Source: Bacillota bacterium (GTDB lineage: Bacteria > Bacillota > Sulfobacillia > JACIYH01). Taken from it: a stretch of DNA of 56,572 bases. Position 1 is the first letter of the stretch. Every line of letters starts with the position of its first letter. This document shows positions 33,958 through 43,804 of the stretch, one piece after another. The stretch lies in the NCBI GenBank assembly GCA_014360055.1, contig JACIYH010000008.1, forward strand, positions 1 through 56,572, read 5' to 3'. Below the pieces are notes generated by a model, which made no database searches, was not told where the DNA came from, and worked only from the letters and a program-made list of their open reading frames with translations. The position numbers and the translations under genes are program-made.

Positions 33958-35613
33958 TCAGGGGGTTAACCAGAGGATCTCGCTGCCGAGCCAGCCCAGG
34001 GGGATGCCCCGGGTGGCGGTGGCCACGGTGCCCTGTTCGCGGTCCCAGACGAGGAGCCCGCCCTCGGGCCTGCCGAAGCAGGCCCGTTCACCGCCGGGTG
34101 CCCAGAAGACCACTGCGCAGGCATCCTGGGCGGGCACGAGCGGCGTGCGGGAGCCGTCCCCGGTATCAACCAGGTCCCAACTGCCGTCGGGGTTGCGGAC
34201 GGCCAACTCCCTCCCAGACGGGGAGAAGGCCAGGAACTCGGCCTGGCCGCCCAGGACCCGGGTACCGCCTTTCTCGGGATCGATGAGCGTGAGCATAGCT
34301 TCGTTACGGGTACGGAGGTCGGCGAAGGCGATGGCGCTTTCATCGGAGGACCAGGCGCAGGCCACCGGCACCCAGAAACCCTCCCGCGAGTACAGGTGGC
34401 TGACGGCGGGGTAGGTAGTGGTCGTCCCTTTCCCCGTGATGAGCAGGTCCAGGGCTGCTCCTTCTTCACGGCCGGCGGCCACGAAGCAGGCGATGCGGCC
34501 CGAACGGGGGGCCACCGCCATGCCCAGCAGGGTACGATCTGCCGGCTCGAGGAGTTCGCGGGGCCCCTCGCGGCCTGTGGCATCCAGTTCCACCAGGTTG
34601 CTGCCCGTGTTCACGACCAGGTGGCGGGAGTCGGGCAGCCAGGACGCCGCGAACTGGCCGTAGTCGGTGAAGGAGCCCAGGCGGGTAAGGCCCTTGGTGC
34701 CCAGGTCCAAGGCCCACACCACCACCTCCTGGGCCTCGTCCTGGCCCGTGAATCGTTCCAACAGGGCCACCCGGCGCCCGTCCGGTGAGACGCTCCCTTC
34801 CTGGAACTGGTCCAGGAGGGTGGTGAGGACGGTGTGATCGGGAGGCGTTCCCCTGGCCAACTGCACGGTGCCCACCCCCTCCAGCACCAGGGGGGCGGGA
34901 TCGATGACCGGTACTCCCCGGTGGTCGGGCCATCCCAGGAAGGAGACGCGCACGCTCAGGCCCTGCAGGAGGTCGAGATCCAGGTGGGCGAGTTCGTCGC
35001 TTTCCCAGCGCAGGGCGGGCTGGCAGCGGGGATCGATGGCGGTGAGCAGCATCTGTTCCACGGCCCCGCGGTCCATGGCGCGGGTGAAGTCAAGCCGGAT
35101 GGTTTTCCTGCCTGCGAGCAGCCTGTACATACCCGGTGCCGTCACCCCCGGCTGGCCTTCGACCGATGCCACCACGCGCGGGGGTTCGTTACGCAGCACG
35201 GTGAACCCGAAGGGAAGGGTGGTGGCCCCCGAGGTGGCGCGGGCACCCCCGGCCAGGGTGATTTCGACGGGGCGGTCCAGGGGCAGGCCGGCAAGGCGCA
35301 GTTGCAGGACGTTCCCGTCCGTCCACTGGATTTCCCGTTCCAGGGCGGGCGTCACCGCCAGCGCAGCCCCGACCGATCCCCTGTCCATGGCTTCGGGGAA
35401 GCGGAAGGTTACCACCACCTCCGGCGTGCCCACCAGGTAGGACTTCCCCGCCCCCACGGCGACTTCGCCGGGGAGCAGGTGGGTCTCGGTGACCTGGACC
35501 AGCGAGGCCTGCACGTTTAGCGATGGGGGCGGGGGTGCTGCGCGACGGCAGGAGGGTAGCGCCGGCAGGGCCAGCAGGACCGCGATCATCATGATCACAA
35601 ACCGGGTCTTCAT
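33958..35613 (-). CDS. Lipoprotein with Ig-like region and C-terminal beta-propeller
   Basis: A 551-residue exported lipoprotein: the signal has a basic start, a hydrophobic core and Cys22 in ALPSC. Residues about 60-140 and 145-240 look like bacterial Ig-like domains (PEVVVTFRFPEAMDRGSV and a second copy KTIRLDFTRAMDRGAV), the repeated AMDRG being the tell-tale. From about 280 onward, repeats such as SPDGRRVAL, WLPDSRHLVV, SSDESAIAF and SPSGRELAV with following WD-type strands form a TolB/WD40-like propeller. Start set at 35613 by GAGGGAGAGATGAG. It converges with the eRF1-like gene (5 bp apart). No enzymatic motif seen; a binding or structural role at the cell surface is likely. Confidence 0.78.
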   Translation of the reverse strand: MKTRFVIMMIAVLLALPALPSCRRAAPPPPSLNVQASLVQVTETHLLPGEVAVGAGKSYLVGTPEVVVTFRFPEAMDRGSVGAALAVTPALEREIQWTDGNVLQLRLAGLPLDRPVEITLAGGARATSGATTLPFGFTVLRNEPPRVVASVEGQPGVTAPGMYRLLAGRKTIRLDFTRAMDRGAVEQMLLTAIDPRCQPALRWESDELAHLDLDLLQGLSVRVSFLGWPDHRGVPVIDPAPLVLEGVGTVQLARGTPPDHTVLTTLLDQFQEGSVSPDGRRVALLERFTGQDEAQEVVVWALDLGTKGLTRLGSFTDYGQFAASWLPDSRHLVVNTGSNLVELDATGREGPRELLEPADRTLLGMAVAPRSGRIACFVAAGREEGAALDLLITGKGTTTTYPAVSHLYSREGFWVPVACAWSSDESAIAFADLRTRNEAMLTLIDPEKGGTRVLGGQAEFLAFSPSGRELAVRNPDGSWDLVDTGDGSRTPLVPAQDACAVVFWAPGGERACFGRPEGGLLVWDREQGTVATATRGIPLGWLGSEILWLTP

Positions 35614-35720
35614 CTCATCTCTCCCTCGCACTACAGACGAAACAGGAGCGCCTGTGGTTTCCAGCCGGACGGGCGGCAGGTACAGTCCCCGGACTCCCGA
35701 GGCCCAGTCCCATGTAGTCT

Positions 35721-35750
35721 TTGACCGCGCGGTCCGCCCTCCAGTATAAT
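35721..35750 (+). promoter_or_regulatory. Promoter of the EF-G paralogue
   Basis: TTGACC (35721-35726), 18-bp spacer, TATAAT (35745-35750). The start point near 35757 leaves a leader of about 43 nt before the GTG at 35800. It faces away from the lipoprotein gene. Confidence 0.75.
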
Positions 35751-35799
35751 ACCGGGTGGACTTTTTCGCCGGCGAGCAGAGAAAGTAGGTGGGGAGCAG

Positions 35800-37875
35800 G
35801 TGACGAAGCCGGAACTGATAAGGAATCTGGCGCTGGTATCCCATGGCGGGGCCGGCAAGACCACCCTGGCCGAGGCCATGCTGTACCTGGCGGGTGCCGT
35901 CGATCGTCTGGGCCGGGTGGACGAGGGTTCGGCCACCATGGACTACGACCCGGAGGAAGTACGCCGTAAGGTTTCCATCAGCACTTCCATTGCCCCCATA
36001 CGGTGGAGCGACCATAAGGTGAACCTCATCGACACCCCGGGTTATTTCGACTTCGTGGGTGAGGTTAAGGCGGGTATGCGGGTGGCGGAAGCTGTCTGTG
36101 TGCTCGTGGACGCGGTGGCCGGGGTGGAGGTGGGCACGGAACTGGTGTGGGGATACGCGGGTGAGCGGGATCTCCCCTGCCTGGTCTTCGTGAACAAGAT
36201 GGATCGCGAGAACGCCAGCTTCCGCCGCACGCTGGACGGTCTCGTGCAGAACATGGGGCGCGGAATCGTCCCCCTGACCATCCCCATCGGGGCCGAAGCA
36301 GGGCTGCGCGGGGTGGTGGACCTGGTGGCCAGGCGGGCGCTGGTCTGGGACGGCGGCGCCCAACCGCGTGAAGCCGAAATCCCGGGGGAGATGGGGGACG
36401 AGGTGGAAGCCTACCGGGCGCAGCTGGTCGAGGCGGCCGCCGAGGGCTCCGACGAACTGCTCATGAAGTACCTGGAGGGGGAGGAGCTGACCCCCGACGA
36501 GATCTGGCAGGGGCTGGCCGCCGGCGTGCGGCAGCGCAAGGTGTTTCCCGTCCTGGCGGGATCGGCCCTGCGCACCCTGGGGGTGGGACCGCTCCTGGAT
36601 GCCGTGGTGAAGCTGGTGCCCTCGCCGGTCGAGGCGCCGGCCCGGGCGGAGACTGCAGCGGGCGAGAGCGTGGAGTGCCGGGCCGACCCCGATGCCCCCT
36701 TCGCCGCCCTGGTTTTCAAGACCACGGCCGACCCCTACGTGGGCAGGATGACCCTTTTCCGGGTGTATTCCGGCAAGATCCACTCCGACTCCCAGGTCTT
36801 CAATGCCACCCGGGCCCGGACCGAGCGGGTGGGCCAGCTGTTTTTCCTGAAGGGCAAGCACCAGGAACCGACCGAGGCGGTTGGTCCGGGTGATATCGGC
36901 ACGGTGGCGAAGCTCCAGGAGACCGCTACGGGGGACACCCTGTGCGACCAGGCACAGCCGGTGCGGCTGCCCGGTATCGCTTTCCCCTCCCCCGTGTACG
37001 CGGTCGCCGTTTCCCCCAAAGCCCGTGGCGACGAGGAGAAAATCTCGGCCAGCCTGGCCCGGCTGGCCGAGGAAGACCCTACCTTCCGCGTGGAGAAAAG
37101 CACCGCCACCGGTCAGATGCTCATCTACGGCATGGGCGAGTTGCACCTCGATGTAATCGTAGAGCGGTTGCGCCGCAAGTTCGGGGTGGAGGTGAACCTG
37201 GAACCGCCCCGGGTTCCCTACCGGGAGACCATACGCCAGGCGGTGAAGTCCGAGTACAAGCACAAGAAGCAGACCGGCGGTCGCGGCCAGTACGGCCACG
37301 TGTTCCTGGAGATCGAGCCCGGCGACCCGGAGAAGGAGTTCGAGTTCGGCGAGCGCATCTTCGGCGGGGCGGTGCCCAAGCAGTACATCCCGGCGGTGGA
37401 GAAGGGCGTGCGCGAGGCGCTGCAGGAGGGGGTGCTCGCCGGGTACCCGGTCACGGCGGTGAAGGTCACCCTGTACGACGGCTCCTACCACACCGTGGAC
37501 TCTTCGGAGCTGGCCTTCAAGATCGCCGCCTCCATGGCCTTCAAGAAGGGCATGGCCGAGGCGAAGCCGGTTCTGCTGGAGCCCATCTACCGGGTTGAGG
37601 TCATGGTCCCGGAGGCCTTCATGGGGGACGTGATGGGTGACCTCAACAAGAAGCGGGGCCGCATCCTGGGCATGGAGCCCCACGGTTCCTTCCAGGTCAT
37701 CCGGGCCATGGTGCCGCTGGCCGAGATGTTCCGGTACGCCATCGACCTGCGGTCCATCACCCAGGGCCGCGGCACCTTCACCATGGAGTTCGATCATTAC
37801 GAGGAAGTGCCGGCTCACCTGGCCCAGGAGATCATCGCCCAGGCTAAGGCGGCCAGGGAAGCGGCGGAGAAGTAG
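35800..37875 (+). CDS. Elongation factor G-like translational GTPase (EF-G2 type)
   Basis: A 691-residue protein with all five EF-G domains. G1 is SHGGAGKTT (14-22), not the AHIDAGKTT of canonical EF-G; G3 is DTPGYFDF (from 78) and G4 NKMD (132-135). Later regions match domains III-V, including GMGELHLDVIVERL, the domain IV TGGRGQYGHVF and the PEAFMGDVMGDLNKKRGRILGME motif. The variant G1 and its location away from ribosomal protein genes indicate the EF-G paralogue found beside the main fusA in many bacteria, whose roles (slow translocation, recycling, stress) vary. GTG start with GTGGGGAGC upstream. It ends 2 nt before the methyltransferase gene, so the two are co-transcribed. Confidence 0.9.
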   Translation: MTKPELIRNLALVSHGGAGKTTLAEAMLYLAGAVDRLGRVDEGSATMDYDPEEVRRKVSISTSIAPIRWSDHKVNLIDTPGYFDFVGEVKAGMRVAEAVCVLVDAVAGVEVGTELVWGYAGERDLPCLVFVNKMDRENASFRRTLDGLVQNMGRGIVPLTIPIGAEAGLRGVVDLVARRALVWDGGAQPREAEIPGEMGDEVEAYRAQLVEAAAEGSDELLMKYLEGEELTPDEIWQGLAAGVRQRKVFPVLAGSALRTLGVGPLLDAVVKLVPSPVEAPARAETAAGESVECRADPDAPFAALVFKTTADPYVGRMTLFRVYSGKIHSDSQVFNATRARTERVGQLFFLKGKHQEPTEAVGPGDIGTVAKLQETATGDTLCDQAQPVRLPGIAFPSPVYAVAVSPKARGDEEKISASLARLAEEDPTFRVEKSTATGQMLIYGMGELHLDVIVERLRRKFGVEVNLEPPRVPYRETIRQAVKSEYKHKKQTGGRGQYGHVFLEIEPGDPEKEFEFGERIFGGAVPKQYIPAVEKGVREALQEGVLAGYPVTAVKVTLYDGSYHTVDSSELAFKIAASMAFKKGMAEAKPVLLEPIYRVEVMVPEAFMGDVMGDLNKKRGRILGMEPHGSFQVIRAMVPLAEMFRYAIDLRSITQGRGTFTMEFDHYEEVPAHLAQEIIAQAKAAREAAEK

Positions 37876-37877
37876 TC

Positions 37878-39050
37878 ATGGCCATCGTCCACCTCACCCG
37901 GGGGTGGCACCGGGCCCAGGACGGGCATCCCTGGGTGTTCGCGGGCGAAATCGAGACCATCGGGGGCGATTTCGCCCCCGGCGATCTGGTCACCGTGGTG
38001 GATCACCGCGGGCGATTCGTGGGGCGGGGTTTCATCAACCCCGCCTCTCTGATCAGGGTGAGGCTGCTCACCCACCGGGACGAGCAGGTGGACGACGATT
38101 TCTGGCTGGCCCGGCTGCGCGCCGCCTGGGAACTGCGGCGGTCCTTCTGGGTGGAATCCGCGTTCCGGGTGGTGTTCGCCGAGTCGGACGGACTGCCCGG
38201 GCTGGTGGTCGACCGCTTCGGCCCCTGGCTGGTGATGCAGACCCTGGCCCTGGGGGTGGAGGTGCGCCGGGACTTCCTGGTGGAGGCCCTGCGCTCCCTG
38301 ACCGGGTGTACGGGCGTTTTCCTGCGTAACGACGCCCCCGTGCGGGAACTGGAGGGTCTGCCCCAGGAACGGGGGCCGGCCCCCGGCACCCCGCCGGACT
38401 TGCCCACGCGCGTGGAGGTGACGGAAGGGGACGTCCGCCTGTGGGTGGACGTAGCGGAAGGGCAGAAAACCGGCCACTTCCTCGACCAGCGCCTTAACCG
38501 GGCGGCCGCGGCCCGCCTGGCGCCCGGTGCCCGGGTGCTGGATGCCTTTTCGTACACCGGGGGTTTCGCCATCCATGCCGCCCGCGCCGGTGCCCGCGAG
38601 GTGCTGGCAATAGAGGCGTCCGCCTGGGCAGTGGGACTGGCCCGGGAGAATGCCGAACTCAACGGGGTGGCGGACCGCTGCCGCTTCCAGGAGGGGAATG
38701 CCTTCGACCTCTTGCGCACCCTGGACCAGGAACGCGAGAGGTTCGACCTCGCGATCCTGGACCCACCTGCCTTCGCGCGCTCCCGCGAGGCCCTGGAGGG
38801 GGCTCTGCGCGGCTATAAGGAGATCAACCTGCGGGCGCTGCACCTGCTCAATCCGGGCGGGTACCTGGTCACCAGTTCCTGCTCCTCCCACCTGGACCCG
38901 GATACCTTCCTGGGCGTGGTAGCAGGGGCCGCCCGCGACGCCGGCCGCCGTGTGCTCGTGCTGGAGGCGCGCGGCCAGCCCCCCGACCACCCCATCCTGC
39001 TCGGTTACCCCGAGAGCCGCTACCTGAAGTGCCTCATCTGCCGCACCTGA
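37878..39050 (+). CDS. Class I SAM-dependent rRNA (cytosine-C5)-methyltransferase, RlmI-like
   Basis: A 390-residue methyltransferase. The N-terminal PUA domain (about 1-75) shows HPWVFAGEIETI and GFINPASLIRVRLL; a middle EEHEE-like region follows; the catalytic Rossmann domain has GQKTGHFLDQRLNR, VLDAFSYTGGFAIHAARAGA (SAM motif I) and LDPPAFARS with the DPPxF motif, then NLRALHLLNPGGYLVTSSCSSH, whose Cys is the likely catalytic nucleophile. E. coli RlmI modifies C1962 of 23S rRNA; the exact target here is inferred by family. ATG at 37878 is 2 nt after the EF-G2 stop, linking translation-associated genes. Confidence 0.9.
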   Translation: MAIVHLTRGWHRAQDGHPWVFAGEIETIGGDFAPGDLVTVVDHRGRFVGRGFINPASLIRVRLLTHRDEQVDDDFWLARLRAAWELRRSFWVESAFRVVFAESDGLPGLVVDRFGPWLVMQTLALGVEVRRDFLVEALRSLTGCTGVFLRNDAPVRELEGLPQERGPAPGTPPDLPTRVEVTEGDVRLWVDVAEGQKTGHFLDQRLNRAAAARLAPGARVLDAFSYTGGFAIHAARAGAREVLAIEASAWAVGLARENAELNGVADRCRFQEGNAFDLLRTLDQERERFDLAILDPPAFARSREALEGALRGYKEINLRALHLLNPGGYLVTSSCSSHLDPDTFLGVVAGAARDAGRRVLVLEARGQPPDHPILLGYPESRYLKCLICRT

Positions 39051-39082
39051 TGCAGGGTATGGATTTTTGGGGATGGTTCTCG

Positions 39083-39114
39083 TATAATCAAGGCGAAGGT
39101 CAAATAAAGTCAGA
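39083..39114 (+). promoter_or_regulatory. ctsR promoter -10 and CtsR operator
   Basis: TATAAT at 39083-39088 is followed by GGTCAAATAAAGTCAGA (39098-39114), which matches the heptad direct repeat bound by CtsR (RGTCAAA-N3-RGTCAAA) with one mismatch in the second half. The operator would cover the transcription start. The -35 is weak. Repression by CtsR, relieved by heat and other protein stress through McsB, is the expected control. Confidence 0.8.
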
Positions 39115-39137
39115 CCGGAGCGGTGAGGAGGCAGGAG

Positions 39138-39686
39138 ATGGCCCGCAACCTGGCCGATCTCATCGAGGAGTACCTGGAGTCGCTCCTGGGCGGTGCCCCC
39201 GGCGGGGCGGTGGAGGTGCAGAGGGGCGAACTGGCGGAGAAGTTCGGGTGTGCCCCTTCGCAGATCAACTACGTGTTGGACACGCGTTTCACCTACGCCC
39301 AGGGATACCTGGTGGAAAGCCGGCGGGGTTCGGGCGGGTACGTACGGGTAGTGAAGCTCCCCGCCCCGGCGCGGGAACTGATCCGCCGGGCCCTGGAACA
39401 CACTGCCGACGCCATGAGCCAGATGCAGGCAGAGCGGTGCATCGTGCGGCTGCACCGGGAGGGGATAATAACCGCGCGGGAGGCACGCCTCATGGCGGCT
39501 GCCCTGGGGCGGGAGACACTGGGTCTGGCCCTTCCCTGGCGGGACCAGGTGCGCGCACGGGTGTTCCGGGCCATGCTGCTGGCCCTGGCCAGGGACGCGG
39601 CCGAGGCTGTGGCGCAGGAGCGGGTCGAGGCCGTGACGCGAGAGGTCGAGGCCGTGGCGCGGGAGCGGGCCGAGGGGGAGGAGTGA
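39138..39686 (+). CDS. ctsR: Transcriptional repressor CtsR
   Basis: Represses clp and class III stress genes in Firmicutes. The 182-residue product has the winged-HTH region LADLIEEYLESLL ... VEVQRGELAEKFGCAPSQINYVLDTRF and the glycine-rich wing ESRRGSGGYVRVVKL (about 55-75), which contacts DNA and acts as the heat sensor. The C-terminal dimerisation part includes IITAREARLMAAAL, and the last 40 residues are an Ala/Val/Glu repeat (EAVAQERVEAVTREVEAVARER) longer than usual. ATG 39138 is preferred because GAGGAGGCAGG precedes it. Its operator is just upstream and its stop overlaps mcsA (GTGA). Confidence 0.96.
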   Translation: MARNLADLIEEYLESLLGGAPGGAVEVQRGELAEKFGCAPSQINYVLDTRFTYAQGYLVESRRGSGGYVRVVKLPAPARELIRRALEHTADAMSQMQAERCIVRLHREGIITAREARLMAAALGRETLGLALPWRDQVRARVFRAMLLALARDAAEAVAQERVEAVTREVEAVARERAEGEE

Positions 39687-40198
39687 AACCGGTGCTGTGC
39701 CAGGAATGCGGTAAGCGGCCGGCCACCGTTCACCTCACGCAGATCATCAACGGGCAGAAGCGGGAACTTCACCTGTGCGAGCAGTGTGCCCGCGCCCGCG
39801 GAGAGCTGGGAATTATAGGGGAACCGTTCACCATACCCACCCTGCTCTCCAGCATCATCACCGACGGCGGGCACACTTTCCCGGGGGCGGGCCAGGCGGC
39901 GGGGCTGAAGTGCGACAGGTGCGGCCTCACGTACGCCGAGTTCGCCCGCACCGGGATGCTGGGCTGCCGACACTGCTACCAGGCCTTCGAGGACCAGCTG
40001 GAATCGGTGCTCCGGCGCCTGCACGGTACCACCGTGCACGGTGGCAAGGTGCCTAGCCGCACGGGCGAGGAGGCGCGCCTGAAGCGGGAGATAAACCGGC
40101 TGCAGGAAGAACTGGCCCAGGTTGTCATCCGGGAGGAGTACGAGAAGGCCGCCCAGATACGCGACCGCATCCGGGACCTGGAGAAGAAGCTGCGGTGA
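39683..40198 (+). CDS. mcsA: Protein-arginine kinase activator McsA
   Basis: Activator and zinc-binding partner of McsB. The 171-residue protein has four CxxC pairs: CQECGKRP near residue 6, HLCEQCARA near 28, KCDRCGLTYAEF near 75 and GCRHCYQAF near 92, and a C-terminal UVR motif EEYEKAAQIRDRIRDLEKKL, the typical McsA architecture. The GTG start overlaps the ctsR stop, with GAGGGGGAGGA upstream. The gene is followed after 13 nt by mcsB. In Bacillus McsA-McsB phosphorylate arginines on CtsR and on proteins destined for ClpCP. Confidence 0.95.
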   Translation: MKPVLCQECGKRPATVHLTQIINGQKRELHLCEQCARARGELGIIGEPFTIPTLLSSIITDGGHTFPGAGQAAGLKCDRCGLTYAEFARTGMLGCRHCYQAFEDQLESVLRRLHGTTVHGGKVPSRTGEEARLKREINRLQEELAQVVIREEYEKAAQIRDRIRDLEKKLR

Positions 40199-40211
40199 GA
40201 GGTGGCCCGCG

Positions 40212-41276
40212 GTGAACCTGGAGGAGATCCTTTACAACTCCTATAGTTCCTGGATGGACCCTTCCGGGCCGGACAGCGACGTGGTGCTCTCGTCCCGGGT
40301 GCGGCTGGCCCGCAACCTGGAGGACGTGGCTTTTCCTTCCCGCATGGGGGACGAAGGTGCCCAGCGCGTGCTGCGCATGGTGGAGAGGGCGGTGGAAGAC
40401 CTGGAGCGTGACCCCCAGCTGGGGCCGGTGGGCATGTTCCGGCTTGACCAGCTGGGCAACCTGGACCGCCAGGTGCTGGTCGAGAAGCATCTGATTTCGC
40501 CCAACCACGCCCAGCAGCCCCGGGGGAGGGCGGTCATCCTGCGGCAGGACGAGAGCCTGTGCATCATGGTGAACGAGGAGGACCACCTGCGCATCCAGAG
40601 CCTGACCCCGGGCATGCAGCTCGACGAAGCCTGGCGCACCGCCCAGGCGGCCGACGACGTCCTGGAGGGCAGGTTGAACTACGCCTTCTGCCAGCGCAGG
40701 GGTTACCTCACCACCTGTCCCACCAACGTGGGGACGGGCCTGCGCGGGTCCGTAATGGTGCACCTCCCCGGTCTTACCATGGTGGGGCAGGCCCGGCAGG
40801 TCTTTTCCGCCCTGGGTAAGCTGGGACTCGCCGTGCGCGGCCTGTACGGGGAAGGCAGCGAGGCCCACGGCAACATCTTTCAGATATCCAACCAGACCTC
40901 CCTGGGTCCGTCCGAGGAGGAGATCCTGCGCAACCTCAAGGCGGTCTCCGCCCAGGTCATCGCCCACGAGCGCAACGCCCGGCGGGCCCTGCTCTCCCAG
41001 ACCCGGCTCCAGCTGGAGGACCGGGTGTGGCGGGCGTACGGCATCCTGTCGCACGCGCGCGTGATTTCCTCGGAGGAGGCCATCAGGCTGTGGTCGGACG
41101 TGCGCCTGGGAGTGGATCTGGGGATCATAACCGACGGGATCTCCACGGAGGCCCTGAACGAACTGCTGGTGGCCACGCGGCCCGGCTTCATCCAGAAGGT
41201 GGTGGGGCGGGAACTGGAGCCCGCCGGACGCGATGCGGAACGGGCGGCCCTCATCCGCCACCGCCTCCGCCGGTGA
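40212..41276 (+). CDS. mcsB: Protein-arginine kinase McsB
   Basis: Phosphorylates arginine residues, marking proteins for ClpC-ClpP and inactivating CtsR. The 354-residue product shows the guanidino-kinase fold: [18 protein letters not shown] with nucleotide-binding arginines, [10 protein letters not shown] with the guanidinium-binding acidic pair, and the reactive-Cys loop [14 protein letters not shown] with Cys169. [13 protein letters not shown] and [10 protein letters not shown] are also conserved. The GTG start at 40212 is supported by AGAGGTGG 7 nt upstream. Gene order ctsR-mcsA-mcsB-clpC is the standard Firmicutes arrangement. Confidence 0.96.
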   Translation: MNLEEILYNSYSSWMDPSGPDSDVVLSSRVRLARNLEDVAFPSRMGDEGAQRVLRMVERAVEDLERDPQLGPVGMFRLDQLGNLDRQVLVEKHLISPNHAQQPRGRAVILRQDESLCIMVNEEDHLRIQSLTPGMQLDEAWRTAQAADDVLEGRLNYAFCQRRGYLTTCPTNVGTGLRGSVMVHLPGLTMVGQARQVFSALGKLGLAVRGLYGEGSEAHGNIFQISNQTSLGPSEEEILRNLKAVSAQVIAHERNARRALLSQTRLQLEDRVWRAYGILSHARVISSEEAIRLWSDVRLGVDLGIITDGISTEALNELLVATRPGFIQKVVGRELEPAGRDAERAALIRHRLRR

Positions 41277-41292
41277 GATAGGGGGGAGAAGA

Positions 41293-43776
41293 GTGTTCGG
41301 ACGGTTCACGGAACGAGCGCAGCGGGTCATCGTCCTCGCCCAGGAGGAGGCCCGCCGCCTGAACCACGATTTCGTAGGTACGGAGCACCTGCTGCTGGGC
41401 CTCATCCGGGAGGGCCAGGGCATCGCGGCCAAGGCACTCATCAGCCTGGGGGTGGACCTGGAGCGGGTGCGGCAGGAAGTAGAAAAGATGATTCCCCGGG
41501 GACAGGGTGCACCGCAAGGGGATATCGGCTTCACGCCTCGGGCCAAGAAGGTGGTGCTGGAGCTGGCGGCCGAGGAGGCCCGCATGCTGGGCCACAACTA
41601 CATCGGCACCGAGCACATCCTGCTGGGGCTGCTGCGGGAAGGTGAGGGTGTGGCCGCCCGGGTGCTCGACAACCTGGGGGCCGACCTGGACCGCGTGCGC
41701 AGCCAGGTGATCCACCTGCTGGGCGGTCCCATGCCTGCGGCACCGCCGGGGAAGCCGGCCGGCCGGCAGCGGAGCACCACCCCTACCCTGGATACCTACG
41801 GGCGCGACCTCACCGCCCTGGCCCGCGAGGGCAAGCTCGACCCCGTGATCGGGCGGGAACAGGAGATCGAGCGGGTGATCCAGATCCTGTCCCGCCGCAC
41901 CAAGAACAACCCCGTGCTCATCGGGGAGCCCGGGGTGGGCAAGACCGCCATCGTGGAAGGACTGGCGCAGCGCATCGTGGAGGCCAAGGTGCCCGAGATC
42001 CTGCGCGACCGCCGGGTGGTAACCCTGGATTTGGCCGCCATGGTGGCCGGCTCCAAGTACCGGGGCGAGTTCGAAGAGCGGCTGAAGAAGGTGATGGAGG
42101 AGATCCGCCAGGCGGGCAACATCATCCTCTTCGTGGACGAGATGCACACCATCATCGGCGCCGGGGCCGCCGAGGGCGCCATCGACGCCTCCAACATCCT
42201 CAAGCCCGCTCTCGCGCGCGGGGAACTGCAGTGCGTGGGGGCCACCACGCTGGACGAATACAGAAAGCACGTGGAGAAGGACCCCGCCCTGGAGCGGCGC
42301 TTCCAGCCCATCATGGTGAACGAGCCGACCCCCGATGAGGCCCTCGCCATCCTGCGCGGCCTGCGCGACCGCTACGAGGCCCACCACCGGGTGGAGATCA
42401 CCGACGGGGCCCTGGAGGCGGCGGTGAGGCTGTCCGACCGCTACGTGGCGGATCGCTTCCTGCCCGACAAGGCCATCGACGTCATGGACGAGGCCGCCTC
42501 CCGGGTGAGACTGCGCTCCTTTGTGGCGCCGCCCGACCTCAAGGCCCTGGAACAGCGGCTGGAGGAACTCAAAAAGGAGAAGGAAGCCGCCATCCAGTGC
42601 CAGGAGTTCGAGAAGGCGGCGCGCCTGCGCGACCAGGAGCAGAAGCTGCGGGCCGACCTGGAGAGGCAGCAGAAGGAATGGGAGAAGGAGAAGTCCTCCG
42701 CCAAGGCCACCGTGACGGACGAGGACATCGCCCAGGTGGTGTCGGCCTGGACGGGCATCCCGGTGTCAAAGATGAAGGTGGAAGAGCAGGAGCGGTTGCT
42801 CCACCTGGAGGAGGAGCTGCACCGGCGGGTGATCGGCCAGGACGAGGCCGTGCAGGCGGTGGCTCGGGCCATCCGGCGGGCCCGGGCCGGGCTCAAGGAC
42901 CCCAAGCGCCCCATAGGCTCCTTCATCTTCCTGGGTCCCACCGGGGTGGGCAAGACCGAGCTGGCGCGAGCGCTGGCGGAGGCCCTCTTCGGGGACGAGG
43001 ACGCCATGGTCCACCTGGACATGTCCGAATACATGGAGCGCCATACCGTCTCCCGTCTGGTGGGTGCGCCACCCGGCTACGTGGGCTACGAGGAGGGCGG
43101 CCAGCTCACCGAGGCGGTGCGGCGGCGGCCCTACTCGGTAATCCTGCTGGACGAGATCGAGAAGGCCCACCCGGAGGTCTTCAACATCCTGCTCCAGGTG
43201 CTGGAAGACGGCCGGCTCACCGAGGCCAAGGGGCGCACGGTGGACTTCCGCAACACGGTGGTCATCATGACCTCCAACGCCGGGTCCCACTACCTGCGCG
43301 GGCAGACCGCGGTGGGGTTCCGGGCGGCCCACGATGAGCAGCGCAACTACCAGGACCTCAAGGACCGGGTGATGGAGGAGGTCAAGCGTACCTTCCGGCC
43401 CGAGTTCCTCAACCGCATCGATGAAATCATCGTGTTCCACCCGCTCACCGAGGACCACCTCAAGAAGATCGTGGAACTCATGCTCCGGCGGGTGTCCGGG
43501 CGGCTGAAGGAGAACGGGCTCGAACTCGAATTCACGGAGGGGGCCAAAGAGGTCCTCATCCGGGAGGGGTCCGACCTCATGTTCGGTGCCCGTCCCCTGC
43601 GCCGCACCATCCAGCGCATGGTGGAGGACCGGTTGGCCGACCTCATGCTGGAGGGGCGTTTCGCCTACGGTGATACCGTGGTGGTAGACGCGGGGCCGGA
43701 CGGCCGCACCCTCACCTTCCGCAAGAAGGGGGAAGTGGAGCAGCCCCAGCCCGAGGAGGCTGGCGTGAAGCAGTGA
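41293..43776 (+). CDS. clpC: ATP-dependent Clp protease ATPase subunit ClpC
   Basis: An 827-residue AAA+ unfoldase that feeds ClpP. The N domain has the two Clp_N repeats ([15 protein letters not shown] and [15 protein letters not shown]). D1 holds Walker A GEPGVGKT (211-218); the middle region contains a UVR-type coiled segment [17 protein letters not shown] (about 436-452) that distinguishes ClpC and binds adaptors such as McsB; D2 has GPTGVGKT (548-555). The GTG at 41293 follows GGGGGGAGAAG. The tail ends with a Glu/Gln/Pro-rich stretch. Regulated by CtsR from the operator at 39098-39114; the operon appears to continue into the GTPase, radA and disA. Confidence 0.97.
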   Translation: MFGRFTERAQRVIVLAQEEARRLNHDFVGTEHLLLGLIREGQGIAAKALISLGVDLERVRQEVEKMIPRGQGAPQGDIGFTPRAKKVVLELAAEEARMLGHNYIGTEHILLGLLREGEGVAARVLDNLGADLDRVRSQVIHLLGGPMPAAPPGKPAGRQRSTTPTLDTYGRDLTALAREGKLDPVIGREQEIERVIQILSRRTKNNPVLIGEPGVGKTAIVEGLAQRIVEAKVPEILRDRRVVTLDLAAMVAGSKYRGEFEERLKKVMEEIRQAGNIILFVDEMHTIIGAGAAEGAIDASNILKPALARGELQCVGATTLDEYRKHVEKDPALERRFQPIMVNEPTPDEALAILRGLRDRYEAHHRVEITDGALEAAVRLSDRYVADRFLPDKAIDVMDEAASRVRLRSFVAPPDLKALEQRLEELKKEKEAAIQCQEFEKAARLRDQEQKLRADLERQQKEWEKEKSSAKATVTDEDIAQVVSAWTGIPVSKMKVEEQERLLHLEEELHRRVIGQDEAVQAVARAIRRARAGLKDPKRPIGSFIFLGPTGVGKTELARALAEALFGDEDAMVHLDMSEYMERHTVSRLVGAPPGYVGYEEGGQLTEAVRRRPYSVILLDEIEKAHPEVFNILLQVLEDGRLTEAKGRTVDFRNTVVIMTSNAGSHYLRGQTAVGFRAAHDEQRNYQDLKDRVMEEVKRTFRPEFLNRIDEIIVFHPLTEDHLKKIVELMLRRVSGRLKENGLELEFTEGAKEVLIREGSDLMFGARPLRRTIQRMVEDRLADLMLEGRFAYGDTVVVDAGPDGRTLTFRKKGEVEQPQPEEAGVKQ

Positions 43777-43804
43777 ACAGCACACTCGTACCGGGGGGAA
43801 CGAG

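Noticed and set aside
33958-37818. A 1286-codon minus-strand open frame across the lipoprotein gene and the EF-G gene
   Set aside because: Only the 33958-35613 part looks like protein with a signal and domains. The rest is antisense to an intact EF-G and has His/Gly/Gln-rich composition typical of antisense frames in high-GC DNA.
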